From the NCBI RefSeq assembly GCF_902728235.1, contig NZ_CACVBO010000001.1:2690001-2754000 (forward strand): a stretch of DNA of 64,000 nt, written 5' to 3'. Below are positions 1 through 7,522 of this stretch, one piece after another (the first letter of the stretch is position 1; every line of letters begins with the position of its first letter). Made by a program: the position numbers and the translations under genes. Below the pieces are notes generated by a model. It made no database searches. It was not told where the DNA came from and saw nothing but the letters and a program-made list of their open reading frames with translations. This DNA is from Lentimonas sp. CC4 (GTDB taxonomy: Bacteria; Verrucomicrobiota; Verrucomicrobiia; Opitutales; Coraliomargaritaceae).

Positions 1-180
1 AACAACCAATTGATTGAGATGCCTGAGTTTGAGGCGGCAATTAACCTGGCTGGAAAGCTGACTCCTGACCTGCCGATTCTGTTGGTTGCTGACCAAGATG
101 TGCCGCTCAAACACGTCACTGAAGTGATGGATGTCTGCCGAAGTAACAAGCTCAACAAGATCCGCTTGCAGTCGCGGTAG
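1..180 (+). CDS. ExbD/TolR-family biopolymer transport protein, C-terminal end (partial)
   Basis: Only the last 59 codons are present, open at the left edge of the window and ending in TAG. The segment has the C-terminal periplasmic domain pattern of ExbD/TolR: a hydrophobic strand (LPILLVADQDVPLKHVTEVM) followed by a helix and a short basic tail. In the known family this protein forms the stator of a proton-driven energy-transducing complex with ExbB and TonB (or TolQ/TolA). The partner genes would lie left of the window. No terminator is visible after the stop; the following bases are repeats. The fragment is short, so the family call is good but the subtype (ExbD or TolR) is undecided. Confidence 0.72.
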   Translation, partial: NNQLIEMPEFEAAINLAGKLTPDLPILLVADQDVPLKHVTEVMDVCRSNKLNKIRLQSR

Positions 181-659
181 CCGCGCTGCGCGCGGAGTGA
201 GTCGCCTTCGGCGAGTGAAGAGTGGCAGTGAAGAGTGATGTAGCTGCGCGCTTTAGCCGCAGTGCGATTGCATATTAAAAATAATATAACCGTTAAGCAG
301 AAAACTAGATTGTCATATTTGTAATTTGCATGATTTCTCGCCCCAAAGGGGCAACCTATATCAGCCCGGGGCAACGCCCCGGGAATTCATGCCCCAAACG
401 CTAGCCCTGAAAGGGCATTCTATTCGATTGGCCAAGCATTGACGCGATTAAGTCGCCCTTTCAGGGCTCAGGAGGTGTTGATTCAAATCCTAGGGCGTTG
501 CCCTAGGCTGACATAGGACGCACCTTTGGTGCTACAATTCATATGCAATGGCATTGCGCTTTAGCCGCAGTGCGATTGAGAGGGACAGTGTGCTCAGTCT
601 CGGCAAAGGCGTCTAAAGAGCGCCGCTACGGGTTTTATTAACCGCTCTGCCAATTTTCA
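181..659. repeat. Structured intergenic repeat: inverted pair of triple-hairpin units flanked by a 23-bp direct repeat
   Basis: No gene is visible here. Two units, 340-416 and 455-532, are inverted copies of one another. Each holds three short hairpins in the same order: GCCCCAAAGGGGC type, CCCGGGGCAACGCCCCGGG type, and GCCCTGAAAGGGC type. In the second copy the middle hairpin is CCTAGGGC-AAC-GCCCTAGG when read on the minus strand, so the stem pairing is kept while bases differ. A 23-bp direct repeat (248-270 and 556-578, beginning GCGCTTTAGCCGC) brackets the pair. Bases 181-247 are low-complexity sequence of the GGAGTGA/GGCGAGTGAAGAGTG kind that recurs near 5.95 kb and 39.1 kb. Confidence 0.75.
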
Positions 660-754
660 GAGGGTGCTGCTTGCGGCACCCGCGAACGTATCGTGTGTTA
701 CGAAACCTCGTTGCTTGTCGCCTTTACGCGGGCTTCGCAAGCAAAGCCCCTACA
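660..754 (-). repeat. Single copy of the TGTAGGGGC terminal-inverted-repeat element
   Basis: About 95 bp related to the arrayed elements at 48997-49669. One end reads GGGTGCTGCTTGCGGCACCC and the other GCAAGCAAAGCCCCTACA, which is the inverted-end pattern of the family. On the minus strand the element begins TGTAGGGGC, and its TAG is the stop codon of the neighbouring permease gene, so the element abuts or has replaced the original end of that gene. Confidence 0.7.
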
Positions 755-1700
755 GGTTCAGCAGCTTCATACCGAATCCGATCCAAAGTGGGATGGTGAT
801 CAGACTGAGTAAAGTGGTGCCGAGCACGACCTTGAGTGCGACTTCGGGGGATCCGTCGAAGTGACGCGCCAGCACGATGGGGAAAACGCCGCAGGGCATG
901 GCCGCTTGCACTAGGATGACGCTCTTTAACTCGATGGAGAGTGGCAGAACAAAGGCTGTCAATAGAAAGGCTGCTGGAAGGATACCTAAGCGTAGCACAG
1001 ATGCCGTGATTGGGATTCGTAAGCGGTTCGTGATTTTTTCGCCTTTGGATAGATCAGCAAAGGTGGCACCAATCAGAATTAGTCCGAGTGGGATTGCGCA
1101 TTGGCCAAGTAGGTTGATTGCTTCGAGCGCGAAGTTCGGCAGGAGCTGGTCGACCTTGAAATAGTTCATTGGCACCGCAATCAGGATCGCAATCACTGGT
1201 CCGCTGAAGACCCGCTTCCATATGGATTTAGGGTCGTTACGTGAGAGGATGAAGCCGACGCCGAGCACCCACATCGCCACTTCTACACCGAGGTTATGCA
1301 CCAGTAAAACGCCCGTCGTTTCGCGGTCGAAGAGGAGCGCGATGATCGGGATGGGGAAGTAGCCGTAGTTGTAGATGCCTGTGGTAAACGCAAAGGTGCG
1401 GCATTCTTTTTGATCCCCAATTTTTAATTTGCGCGCCACTAGCATCGCGAGGCCAAATCCACCGACGACAGTTGTTAGTCCAACCAAGGGCGGGAGAATT
1501 AAGTTGGACGGTTGGCGTAGGGCGTCGTTGCCGAGGATGATACTGAAGATGAGCGCGGGGTAGAGCAGGTTCACCACGACGGTCATGAGACTGCGGTCCG
1601 CTTCGGTGTCCAGCCAGCCGACTCGACGTGCGATCGCGCCAGAGGCGATGACGAAGAAGATTGGCAGGACTGCCGAGAAGACGAGTTGTGTGGTTCCCAT
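750..1700 (-). CDS. AEC-family (auxin efflux carrier-like) transporter
   Basis: A 316-residue integral membrane protein with about ten hydrophobic helices and the family features: N-terminal [15 protein letters not shown], an [13 protein letters not shown] helix, and a second half containing [15 protein letters not shown] and the [13 protein letters not shown] segment. Members move organic anions or related solutes across the cytoplasmic membrane; the substrate cannot be read from the sequence. It begins 17 bp after the stop of the threonine dehydratase gene on the same strand, so the two are probably co-transcribed, which fits a link to amino-acid or 2-oxo-acid export (inference). The stop codon lies inside a dispersed repeat. 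Confidence 0.88.
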   Translation of the reverse strand: MGTTQLVFSAVLPIFFVIASGAIARRVGWLDTEADRSLMTVVVNLLYPALIFSIILGNDALRQPSNLILPPLVGLTTVVGGFGLAMLVARKLKIGDQKECRTFAFTTGIYNYGYFPIPIIALLFDRETTGVLLVHNLGVEVAMWVLGVGFILSRNDPKSIWKRVFSGPVIAILIAVPMNYFKVDQLLPNFALEAINLLGQCAIPLGLILIGATFADLSKGEKITNRLRIPITASVLRLGILPAAFLLTAFVLPLSIELKSVILVQAAMPCGVFPIVLARHFDGSPEVALKVVLGTTLLSLITIPLWIGFGMKLLNL

Positions 1701-1717
1701 TCTAGTGTGGTCTCATT

Positions 1718-3241
1718 TTATCCTAGAATGCGTTGTATCACAGTTTCGGATACACGCTCGTAAGCACGGTAGGCATGTTTCGCCGATTCGAGCACTTGTG
1801 TGAAGTGGTCGTGTTGATCGGGTGTGTCGAATTCGAAGCCGAGCAGCGCACGGCCGACACGTTCACCTGAATAAACGTAATTGAAATAGCAGAGGTTCGA
1901 GTGCGGGCTGACGGCGCGTAGGAAATCAGCCAATGCGCCTGAGCGTTCGTGGAATTCCAATGTGATGAAGTAGGGCGTGCGTAGTAGCTTCGACTCATAG
2001 TGTATGAGGCGAAAAGCGACATCGGTTTCTGAGGTGACTTCGGTAAAGCGATAGCCACCGTCGTTGAGTGATTTCTTTAATACATCGAACTGCATGGCAT
2101 CGACATCGAAGCCGATGACGGGGGTTGCATTCGCGTTGTCGGTCTTGCCGTATTGAAAGTCGACGATGTTGACCGTGTCCGGGAGTGCTTCGAGTAAGCC
2201 ATACATTGCGCCTGACTTTTCGGGGATCTGAATCTGTAGGAAGCGTCGACGCGCTGCGCCGACTGCGGCGCGGCGTGAGATATTGGCGAGTTGCTCAAAG
2301 TCCATATTCGCGCCGCACAAGATGCTGAGCACGCGTTTTCCTTTGAGTGAAGCGCGGCGTTTTAGAACGCCCGCCATGCCCATGGCGCCGGAGGGCTCAG
2401 GGATGCACCGCAGGCTTTCCCATAGGAATTGGACGGCAGCGGAGACTTCGTCGTTACTGACAGTCATCCATTCATCGACGACTTCGGCGCAGACTTGATG
2501 CGTGAGTGTGCCGACTTTGCGCACGGCGGTGCCATCACAGAAGATGTCGACTTTATCCAGAGCGACAGGGTGTCCCGCTTTAATCGCAGCTGCCATGGAT
2601 GCCTGTTCCACTCCTTCGACGCCGATGATGTGGATGTCGGGGAAATTCATTTTTAGCCAAGTCGCAGTGGCTGCGGCCATCCCGCCGCCGCCGACTTGTA
2701 GAAAGGCGACATCGAAGGGGCCTTTGCCAGACATGACGATCTCGTCGGCGAGTGTGCCTTGGCCTGCCATGACTGCGATGTCGTCGTAGGCGTGGATATA
2801 AGTGATGTCGTGCTCCTTCGCGTAGGCGTGCGCGGCTGCGCTGGCTGCGTCGTAGGTATCGCCGGTTAGACGGATTTCGACGTTGGAGCCACCGTGTTGT
2901 TTGACGGCGACTTGTTTCATACGTGGCGTGGCCAGCGGCATGAAGATGGTGGCTTGCGTGCCGAGCTTCTTGGCTGCGAGCGCCACGCCTTGCGCGTGAT
3001 TACCTGCGGATGCCGTCACCACGCCGTTGGCGAGTTGCTCCGCAGAGAGTTGTGCCATGCAATTGTAAGCGCCGCGCCATTTGTAGGCGTGGATGGGTGA
3101 CAAGTCTTCGCGCTTAACGAAAATGGAGAGATCCTCTAGCTCTATCGACTCGAGTGGTGTGGCTTGGCCGACTTCGTAGATACGACGTCGAGCAAACAAT
3201 ATTTCCTGACGCAAGGAGCGTGTGAGCGATTCCGATTCCAT
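1718..3241 (-). CDS. ilvA: Threonine ammonia-lyase (threonine dehydratase), biosynthetic type
   Basis: A PLP enzyme of 507 residues that converts threonine to 2-oxobutanoate and ammonia, the first step towards isoleucine. The PLP lysine is K54 in [23 protein letters not shown] and the glycine-rich phosphate loop [10 protein letters not shown] follow. After the catalytic domain (about residues 1-320) come two ACT-like regulatory repeats, each with the [15 protein letters not shown] type motif, which give isoleucine feedback in biosynthetic enzymes. The length and double regulatory domain match biosynthetic IlvA (about 500-515 aa) rather than the short catabolic TdcB. It is first in a two-gene unit with the AEC permease. 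No isoleucine leader peptide was recognised upstream. Confidence 0.95.
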   Translation of the reverse strand: MESESLTRSLRQEILFARRRIYEVGQATPLESIELEDLSIFVKREDLSPIHAYKWRGAYNCMAQLSAEQLANGVVTASAGNHAQGVALAAKKLGTQATIFMPLATPRMKQVAVKQHGGSNVEIRLTGDTYDAASAAAHAYAKEHDITYIHAYDDIAVMAGQGTLADEIVMSGKGPFDVAFLQVGGGGMAAATATWLKMNFPDIHIIGVEGVEQASMAAAIKAGHPVALDKVDIFCDGTAVRKVGTLTHQVCAEVVDEWMTVSNDEVSAAVQFLWESLRCIPEPSGAMGMAGVLKRRASLKGKRVLSILCGANMDFEQLANISRRAAVGAARRRFLQIQIPEKSGAMYGLLEALPDTVNIVDFQYGKTDNANATPVIGFDVDAMQFDVLKKSLNDGGYRFTEVTSETDVAFRLIHYESKLLRTPYFITLEFHERSGALADFLRAVSPHSNLCYFNYVYSGERVGRALLGFEFDTPDQHDHFTQVLESAKHAYRAYERVSETVIQRILG

Positions 3242-3337
3242 ACGGAGAGTTGAAGGCCTTTTAGCTAAGGGTGCAAGCGAGGTTTCAAGCGACTTTCAGT
3301 GAGCGGGTTGCTCATTTATTTATCTATTACAGTGAGG

Positions 3338-4030
3338 CTACCCTTGTTGCGCGCCGTTGTGTTGGATGCTTCTGGTTCGCTTGTAGGCACTCCAAGATGC
3401 TCCACTCACTAAGTATCCGATACCTGCGACAAACAGCCAATTGTCTTTCTCTGCTTGGATGAAAGCACTGCTGGCAATCGCGCCGAGTAAGAAAGAGACA
3501 GTAATGAAAATGGGGATCGACAACTTCCAGGACTCGATCCTGTGTCCGCGAAGCTTCATTCCTAGATGAATGCCGAAGTCGGTAAATAGTCCCGTCAAAT
3601 GAGTCGTCCGCAATACCATGCCTCGGTAGCGACTGGCTAGCGCATTTTGAACTCCGCAAGCCGCACTTGCGATCGCAATTGAGAGAATGGAGTAATGGAT
3701 ATGTGAATAATGTGCTGCGACTAAAGAAATTCCTAATACAGATAGAATGCGTCCATAGGGCTTACTGATTTCAACTGTAGGGTGGTGGAGTAAGAAACCA
3801 GAAATGATCGCTCCTAGGATAAAACCAGCAGTTGCTGTTGCGACGTTGAGAATGTGAAAGCCTTCCGCATTTCCGAAGGCAGAGAGGCCTGAGCCAATTC
3901 TGGCAATATCACCAGTGAGGTGACTGACCGATGTGCCCATTGAAAGGAGAAATCCGGTATTCAAGAACGATGCACCAAAGGCCAACAGGCACCCACCAAT
4001 GACGATCTGACTCGGGGTAAATGGACGCAT
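3338..4030 (-). CDS. DUF1275 (YoaK-like) membrane protein
   Basis: A 230-residue protein with about six transmembrane segments. It carries the DUF1275 signature in its first third: a glycine-rich first helix with GASFLNTGFLLSMGTSVSHLTGDIARIG, i.e. the conserved H-x-TG after the first helix, and later CGVQNALASRYRGMVLRTTHLTG with the second conserved THLTG. The family is widespread and of unknown biochemical function; it is predicted to be a transporter-like membrane protein. It is transcribed in the same direction as ilvA but about 100 bp separates them, so it may have its own promoter. Its start follows a region without a clear ribosome binding site. Confidence 0.85.
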   Translation of the reverse strand: MRPFTPSQIVIGGCLLAFGASFLNTGFLLSMGTSVSHLTGDIARIGSGLSAFGNAEGFHILNVATATAGFILGAIISGFLLHHPTVEISKPYGRILSVLGISLVAAHYSHIHYSILSIAIASAACGVQNALASRYRGMVLRTTHLTGLFTDFGIHLGMKLRGHRIESWKLSIPIFITVSFLLGAIASSAFIQAEKDNWLFVAGIGYLVSGASWSAYKRTRSIQHNGAQQG

Positions 4031-4330
4031 TTTTGTTTCTGCTAGACGTCGAAGTGTCTCAAGACTGTAGCGCAGAGCGCGACAGGGCTGGAGCTTCCTG
4101 ACTTGATATACTAGAGGGCTTGGCCAAGTGGTTCGGCTCGTCGTTGAGCTTAATGTCTACTCGCATTGGGTTCATTTGAACTGCTTAGAGTGGTTAGAAT
4201 ATGAATCCCTTCAATCTTCTTTTTCCCAAGACCCTGAGGGGGGAGGGCATGAGCCCGCTTCATGTATTTTGGTTGCTTGTTCATTTGTTGTCCGGAGACG
4301 CTTGCACGCGCTACCAATTGAGTTACTGAT
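4031..4330. other. Intergenic stretch with no supported gene
   Basis: Divergent spacer between the DUF1275 gene and the methyltransferase gene, so both promoters should lie here. An ORF of 98 codons on the plus strand (from 4128) has no family resemblance and overlaps the methyltransferase. Two short stretches look like tRNA D-arm sequence: TTGGCCAAGTGGTTCGGC near 4118 (plus) and AACTCAATTGGTAGCGCG near 4306-4323 (minus). Neither extends into a full cloverleaf by eye. Confidence 0.5.
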
Positions 4331-4921
4331 GTGGCTATGGCTAAAGATTGGAATGCAGCATATGAGAAGGGCGATATGCCTTGGGATAAAGGTGAAGCGG
4401 CTCCGCCGTTGCGCTCGTTTTTAAGGCGCACTCCGATTGAGGGGCGTGTGTTGGTGCCCGGTTGTGGCTTGGGGCATGATGTGCGTCTGCTTGCCAAGCA
4501 GGGCGCGGTGACCGTCGGACTGGAGATCGCTGCGGATGCGGTGCGCCGTGCGCAGGCAATTCCAGCAAACAAGGACGCGTCTTTCGAGTTGGGAGATTTT
4601 TTGGATCTACCGGATCGCTATCATGGGCAGTTCGATTACGTGTTCGAGCACACGTGTTTGTGTGCACTGGATCGAGCGCAACGAGCGAATTATGTGAAAT
4701 CAGTCAGCCTGGCGCTGAAGCCCGGTGGTCACTATCTCGCGATTTTTTATCGAGAAGTCAGGGGCTACGATGGCTATGGTCCGCCGCATCCGATTTCAGC
4801 AGGGGAAATTGAGGCCTTGTTTCGGGCTGATTTCGAGATGCTTGATCGTAAGGTGCCTGGTGAAACGTATTCGAGCCGCCCCTATGGCTGCGAAGAGGTG
4901 TGCCTGATGCGTAAGCGGTAG
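4331..4921 (+). CDS. SAM-dependent methyltransferase, thiopurine S-methyltransferase-like family
   Basis: A 196-residue class I methyltransferase. The N-terminus WNAAYEKGDMPWDKGEAAPPL and motif I VLVPGCGLGHDVRLLA are the pattern of the TPMT-like/tellurite-resistance methyltransferase group, followed by an acidic motif II (VGLEIAADAV), the LGDFLDL segment, FDYVFEHTCLCAL (motif IV) and LKPGGHYLAIFY. The family methylates small thiol, selenium/tellurium or halide-like nucleophiles; the natural substrate here cannot be assigned. The frame opens with GTG at 4331, with ATG two codons later (4337) as an equally likely start. It stands alone, with no obvious operon partner. Confidence 0.85.
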   Translation: MAMAKDWNAAYEKGDMPWDKGEAAPPLRSFLRRTPIEGRVLVPGCGLGHDVRLLAKQGAVTVGLEIAADAVRRAQAIPANKDASFELGDFLDLPDRYHGQFDYVFEHTCLCALDRAQRANYVKSVSLALKPGGHYLAIFYREVRGYDGYGPPHPISAGEIEALFRADFEMLDRKVPGETYSSRPYGCEEVCLMRKR

Positions 4922-5005
4922 TGGGGAAGTGGGAAAGTTGGAAGGTTGGAAGTGGGAAGTGGGAAGTGGGGAAGTGGGAGCGTGATGCTTATGACCTTCT
5001 TACTT

Positions 5006-5228
5006 TAATACCAACATGCGACTAAAACTGGTAAAAAGGTTTAACCGCAGAGATCGCAGAGTGCGCCGAGGAGATGGGGAGGGCTGCGTGAAATGCTCTG
5101 CGTTAGCTCTCTGCGTGCTCTGCGATCTCTAGCGTAGCGGGCGGTTAACAAATACAGCTGAAAAGTATTCACAGTGGTCTTCCCTTCGATGGCTACATAC
5201 TACCAGAAAATGTCAAAGGATAGTATAA
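5006..5228 (+). repeat. 223-bp dispersed repeat, copy 1
   Basis: Matches 17287-17509 in the opposite orientation over its full 223 bp with few mismatches. It is itself partly palindromic: TTAACCGCAGAGATCGCAGAG near one end faces CTCTGCGATCTCT and GGGCGGTTAA further in, so the centre can fold into a long imperfect hairpin. It contains no open reading frame of note. The preceding bases 4922-4980 are a purine-rich run of GTGGGAAGTGGGAA units. Confidence 0.85.
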
Positions 5229-5256
5229 TACGTTCCCACTTTAGAACGCGTAGCCT

Positions 5257-5916
5257 TTAGAACAACTGCATTTGATCGTCGTTTTGTGGGGTGGTCGCGA
5301 CGATGAGGCGGCTGTCTTTATTTTGCACGCTGTTGACGCGGCTGGAGACCATGTGCTTTTCGAAGCTGATCTTTTGTGAAAATGCTAAGACCTCGTCTTT
5401 GGGAAGTTCATTGCTCAACCAGTCGGCATGCACGCTTTGGGGCAGTGTGGCTGGCATACGGTGGTGCACGTCTTTGATGGAACTGTGGGCTTCAGTGGTT
5501 AGGATCACGCAATGGGCGGGTTCGCCGGGGCGTGCCGAAGGGAACCAGAGCCCTGCGAAGAAGAGGAGTTCGTCGCTGAGCGGATAAATATAGTAGGGCT
5601 GCTTGGTGATGCCGTCTTCATACCACTCATAAAATCCGTTGGCTGGAATTAGGCAGCGTTGCTCAGCCCAGCTATCTCGAAAGCGCGGTGTCGTGTCGGC
5701 AGTTTCGAGGCGTGCGTTGATGTGGAAGTTCTGCGGGGTGCGCAGGCCCCAATGCATCATGCCAGTGCTCGTGGGGCGCTCTGAGCCTTTGGCAATGGCG
5801 AGCACGTCACTGCCTGGTCCGATATTATAGCTCGGCTCGAACTGTTCGGGCATCGCTTGAGCGACTGCTTCGGCGAGTTTCTTCTTATTGGTATGGAGTG
5901 AATATCGGCCGCACAT
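5257..5916 (-). CDS. SRAP domain protein (HMCES/YedK-type abasic-site DNA-protein crosslinking protein)
   Basis: A 219-residue protein of the SRAP family, which covalently caps abasic sites in single-stranded DNA through the N-terminal cysteine. The start at 5916 is chosen because it gives MCGRYS, placing the catalytic Cys at position 2 as required after Met removal. The upstream extension of the frame only translates a microsatellite (His-Ser repeats). Other family motifs are NARLET, CLIPANGFYEW (with the conserved Glu), and the HHRMP segment with the catalytic His. Length matches bacterial members (about 220 aa). In bacteria the gene is often linked to SOS or translesion genes; here it stands near a repeat and a four-helix-bundle gene, and no LexA box was recognised. 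Confidence 0.93.
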   Translation of the reverse strand: MCGRYSLHTNKKKLAEAVAQAMPEQFEPSYNIGPGSDVLAIAKGSERPTSTGMMHWGLRTPQNFHINARLETADTTPRFRDSWAEQRCLIPANGFYEWYEDGITKQPYYIYPLSDELLFFAGLWFPSARPGEPAHCVILTTEAHSSIKDVHHRMPATLPQSVHADWLSNELPKDEVLAFSQKISFEKHMVSSRVNSVQNKDSRLIVATTPQNDDQMQLF

Positions 5917-5933
5917 TATATAGTGAGAGTGAT

Positions 5934-6010
<77 letters not shown>

Positions 6011-6020
6011 GTGAAAGTGG

Positions 6021-6371
6021 TTATTTCGCTCTGAGTGTTTTGATGGTGGCGCTGAGGATTTTTATGATTTCGTCGCAGAGTGCTTGTCTTGCGAGAATAT
6101 CTTTTTCGGGAAGCCAATGTTTCATTCGACCGTAACGGCCTCGGGTTTCTTGCGCGGAACCGCGTGAGTAAACAAGAAACTGGGCGTATTCTTTACTGCT
6201 ACTTCGGCCAAAGCCTTCTTCGATGTTGGCTGCAATTGAATCTGCTGAAGCGATTTGTTGATCGATCAATCGCCGACAGCCTATCTGATCATGCAGTTTC
6301 TGCATGTCTGAGGCAACATGGTCGAAGAGAGAATTCGCCTTAATCAGTGCTCCAAAATCTTCGAGTTTCAT
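6021..6371 (-). CDS. Four-helix-bundle protein (S23/intervening-sequence protein family)
   Basis: A 116-residue all-helical protein with the family hallmark in the middle: RRLIDQQIASADSIAANIEEGFGRSS followed by EYAQFLVYSRGSAQETRG. This small family was first seen in insertions within 23S rRNA genes. It shares its fold with the accessory protein Avd of diversity-generating retroelements and is scattered through Bacteroidota and Verrucomicrobiota; its function outside DGRs is unknown. Here it is not in an rRNA gene, and no reverse transcriptase or variable repeat was found nearby. It is flanked on both sides by microsatellites and by mirrored GGCGAGTGA/TCACTCGCC repeats, which suggests a small repeat-bounded cassette (inference). 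Confidence 0.9.
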   Translation of the reverse strand: MKLEDFGALIKANSLFDHVASDMQKLHDQIGCRRLIDQQIASADSIAANIEEGFGRSSSKEYAQFLVYSRGSAQETRGRYGRMKHWLPEKDILARQALCDEIIKILSATIKTLRAK

Positions 6372-6397
6372 GATTTTAATTCAGTTTTTCGTTAGTT

Positions 6398-6490
6398 CAC
6401 TACCACTACCACTACCACTACCACTACCACTACCACTCTCACTTGCCGCAGGCTCACTCGCCGAAGGCGCCACTCGCCGCAGGCGTCCTC
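6398..6490. repeat. ACTACC microsatellite with TCACTCGCC repeat
   Basis: Seven near-perfect ACTACC/CACTAC hexamers (6398-6438) upstream of the four-helix-bundle gene. They are followed by CTCACTTGCCGCAGG, CTCACTCGCCGAAGGCG and CACTCGCCGCAGG, which are reverse-complement versions of the sequence at 5945-5975. Together with 5934-6010 it forms an imperfect inverted frame around the gene. Confidence 0.8.
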
Positions 6491-6491
6491 A

Positions 6492-7478
6492 CTATTTAGC
6501 GCTGCTGGCCCAGATGCGCATGGATTTGAGAAAGAACATTTCGAGGGCGGCGCTTTGGTTGAAGTTCACTTCGAGGAGTCCGGCGCTGTGTTCGAGGGAT
6601 TGTGTGGCTCGGTTGAGAGCAGCGACGGGGAGTCGTCCGGGGTTGTTGGCTTCGATGCTACGGGCAAAGCGGATCGTGGCTTTTTCGATTTCGCCAAAGA
6701 GTTGCTTGCGGTAGCCGCGGCTCATACCTGCTTCCATTGCGTCTTTTTCTTCGGAGGTAACATGCTCAGGGAGCTCTTCTTTTTGAGCTTTCCACGCGGT
6801 TTTGGTCATCTCTGTCAATATCGCCTGGAAGCGCACATTCAGTCCGTAACTGCCGAGCATGATGTGCGGAATGGTTTGTTTGTTCGCTCCTGCAATGAGG
6901 CTGTTGAGCCATGTGTGGTAGTCTTTCGTCCACTCTGGCCAATCAGGATGTGCGATTGTTTCGATGCCTGCGGGAATGCGGAAGTTGAGGCAACGGCTAC
7001 GGATCGTATCGAGCAGATCGTAGGGACGACTGGTGAGCAGAAAGAGCGTGGTGCCGGATGGCGGCTCTTCGAGCGTTTTTAGGAAGGCGTTGGCCGATTG
7101 CACATTCATGCGGTCGGCTTCGAATACGATGCCGACTTTGCGGCCGCCTTGATTTGAACTCTTCTGAATGTCGATCACGAGGCGGCGCATCGAATTCTTT
7201 GGCCAATCGCCACCGACACGATCGCTATCGGAGCCGATCTTAATCATGCGGGCTTTGCCTTGTGGACGAAGCATGAAGCAGTCGGGATGTTCGAAGGGAT
7301 CGCGGTCGGTTTCGAGCAGCGTCGATGCGATGGCACGGACGATCTCTTCAAGATAGTCGGGGCTTTCTCCATGCAGCAAAATGCCATGGCCTAGGCGATT
7401 TTGGGCGAGGGAACGCTCCAACACTTCGACGGCGCGGCTATCGCGAAGTGCTTCGGGGAGGGCTTGGCTGAGTTGCAT
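6492..7478 (-). CDS. holB: DNA polymerase III delta prime subunit (clamp-loader component)
   Basis: A 328-residue clamp-loader ATPase-like protein. N-terminal GHGILLHGE stands where a Walker A loop would be and lacks the lysine, as in delta-prime subunits, which do not hydrolyse ATP. Downstream are RRLVIDIQKSS, VGIVFEADRMNVQSANAFLKTLEEPP (the diagnostic AANALLKTLEEPP-type box) and TLFLLTSRPYDLLDTIRSRC with the SRC sensor motif. The protein helps load the sliding clamp at the replication fork. It is the last gene of a minus-strand run and starts 44 bp after the flavin disulfide reductase gene; that spacer contains repeated GAGAGCTGAGAGCTGAG units. The C-terminal collar domain is poorly conserved, as usual. 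Confidence 0.88.
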   Translation of the reverse strand: MQLSQALPEALRDSRAVEVLERSLAQNRLGHGILLHGESPDYLEEIVRAIASTLLETDRDPFEHPDCFMLRPQGKARMIKIGSDSDRVGGDWPKNSMRRLVIDIQKSSNQGGRKVGIVFEADRMNVQSANAFLKTLEEPPSGTTLFLLTSRPYDLLDTIRSRCLNFRIPAGIETIAHPDWPEWTKDYHTWLNSLIAGANKQTIPHIMLGSYGLNVRFQAILTEMTKTAWKAQKEELPEHVTSEEKDAMEAGMSRGYRKQLFGEIEKATIRFARSIEANNPGRLPVAALNRATQSLEHSAGLLEVNFNQSAALEMFFLKSMRIWASSAK

Positions 7479-7522
7479 TATGAGAGAGCTGAGAGCTGAG
7501 GTGGGAGAGCTGAGAGCTGAGA

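Noticed and set aside
4128-4424. A 98-codon open frame overlapping the methyltransferase start
   Set aside because: Overlaps a confident gene by about 90 bp in another frame and has no recognisable features.
6021-6371. Diversity-generating retroelement, because of the Avd-like four-helix-bundle gene
   Set aside because: No reverse transcriptase, template repeat or variable repeat was seen on either side.
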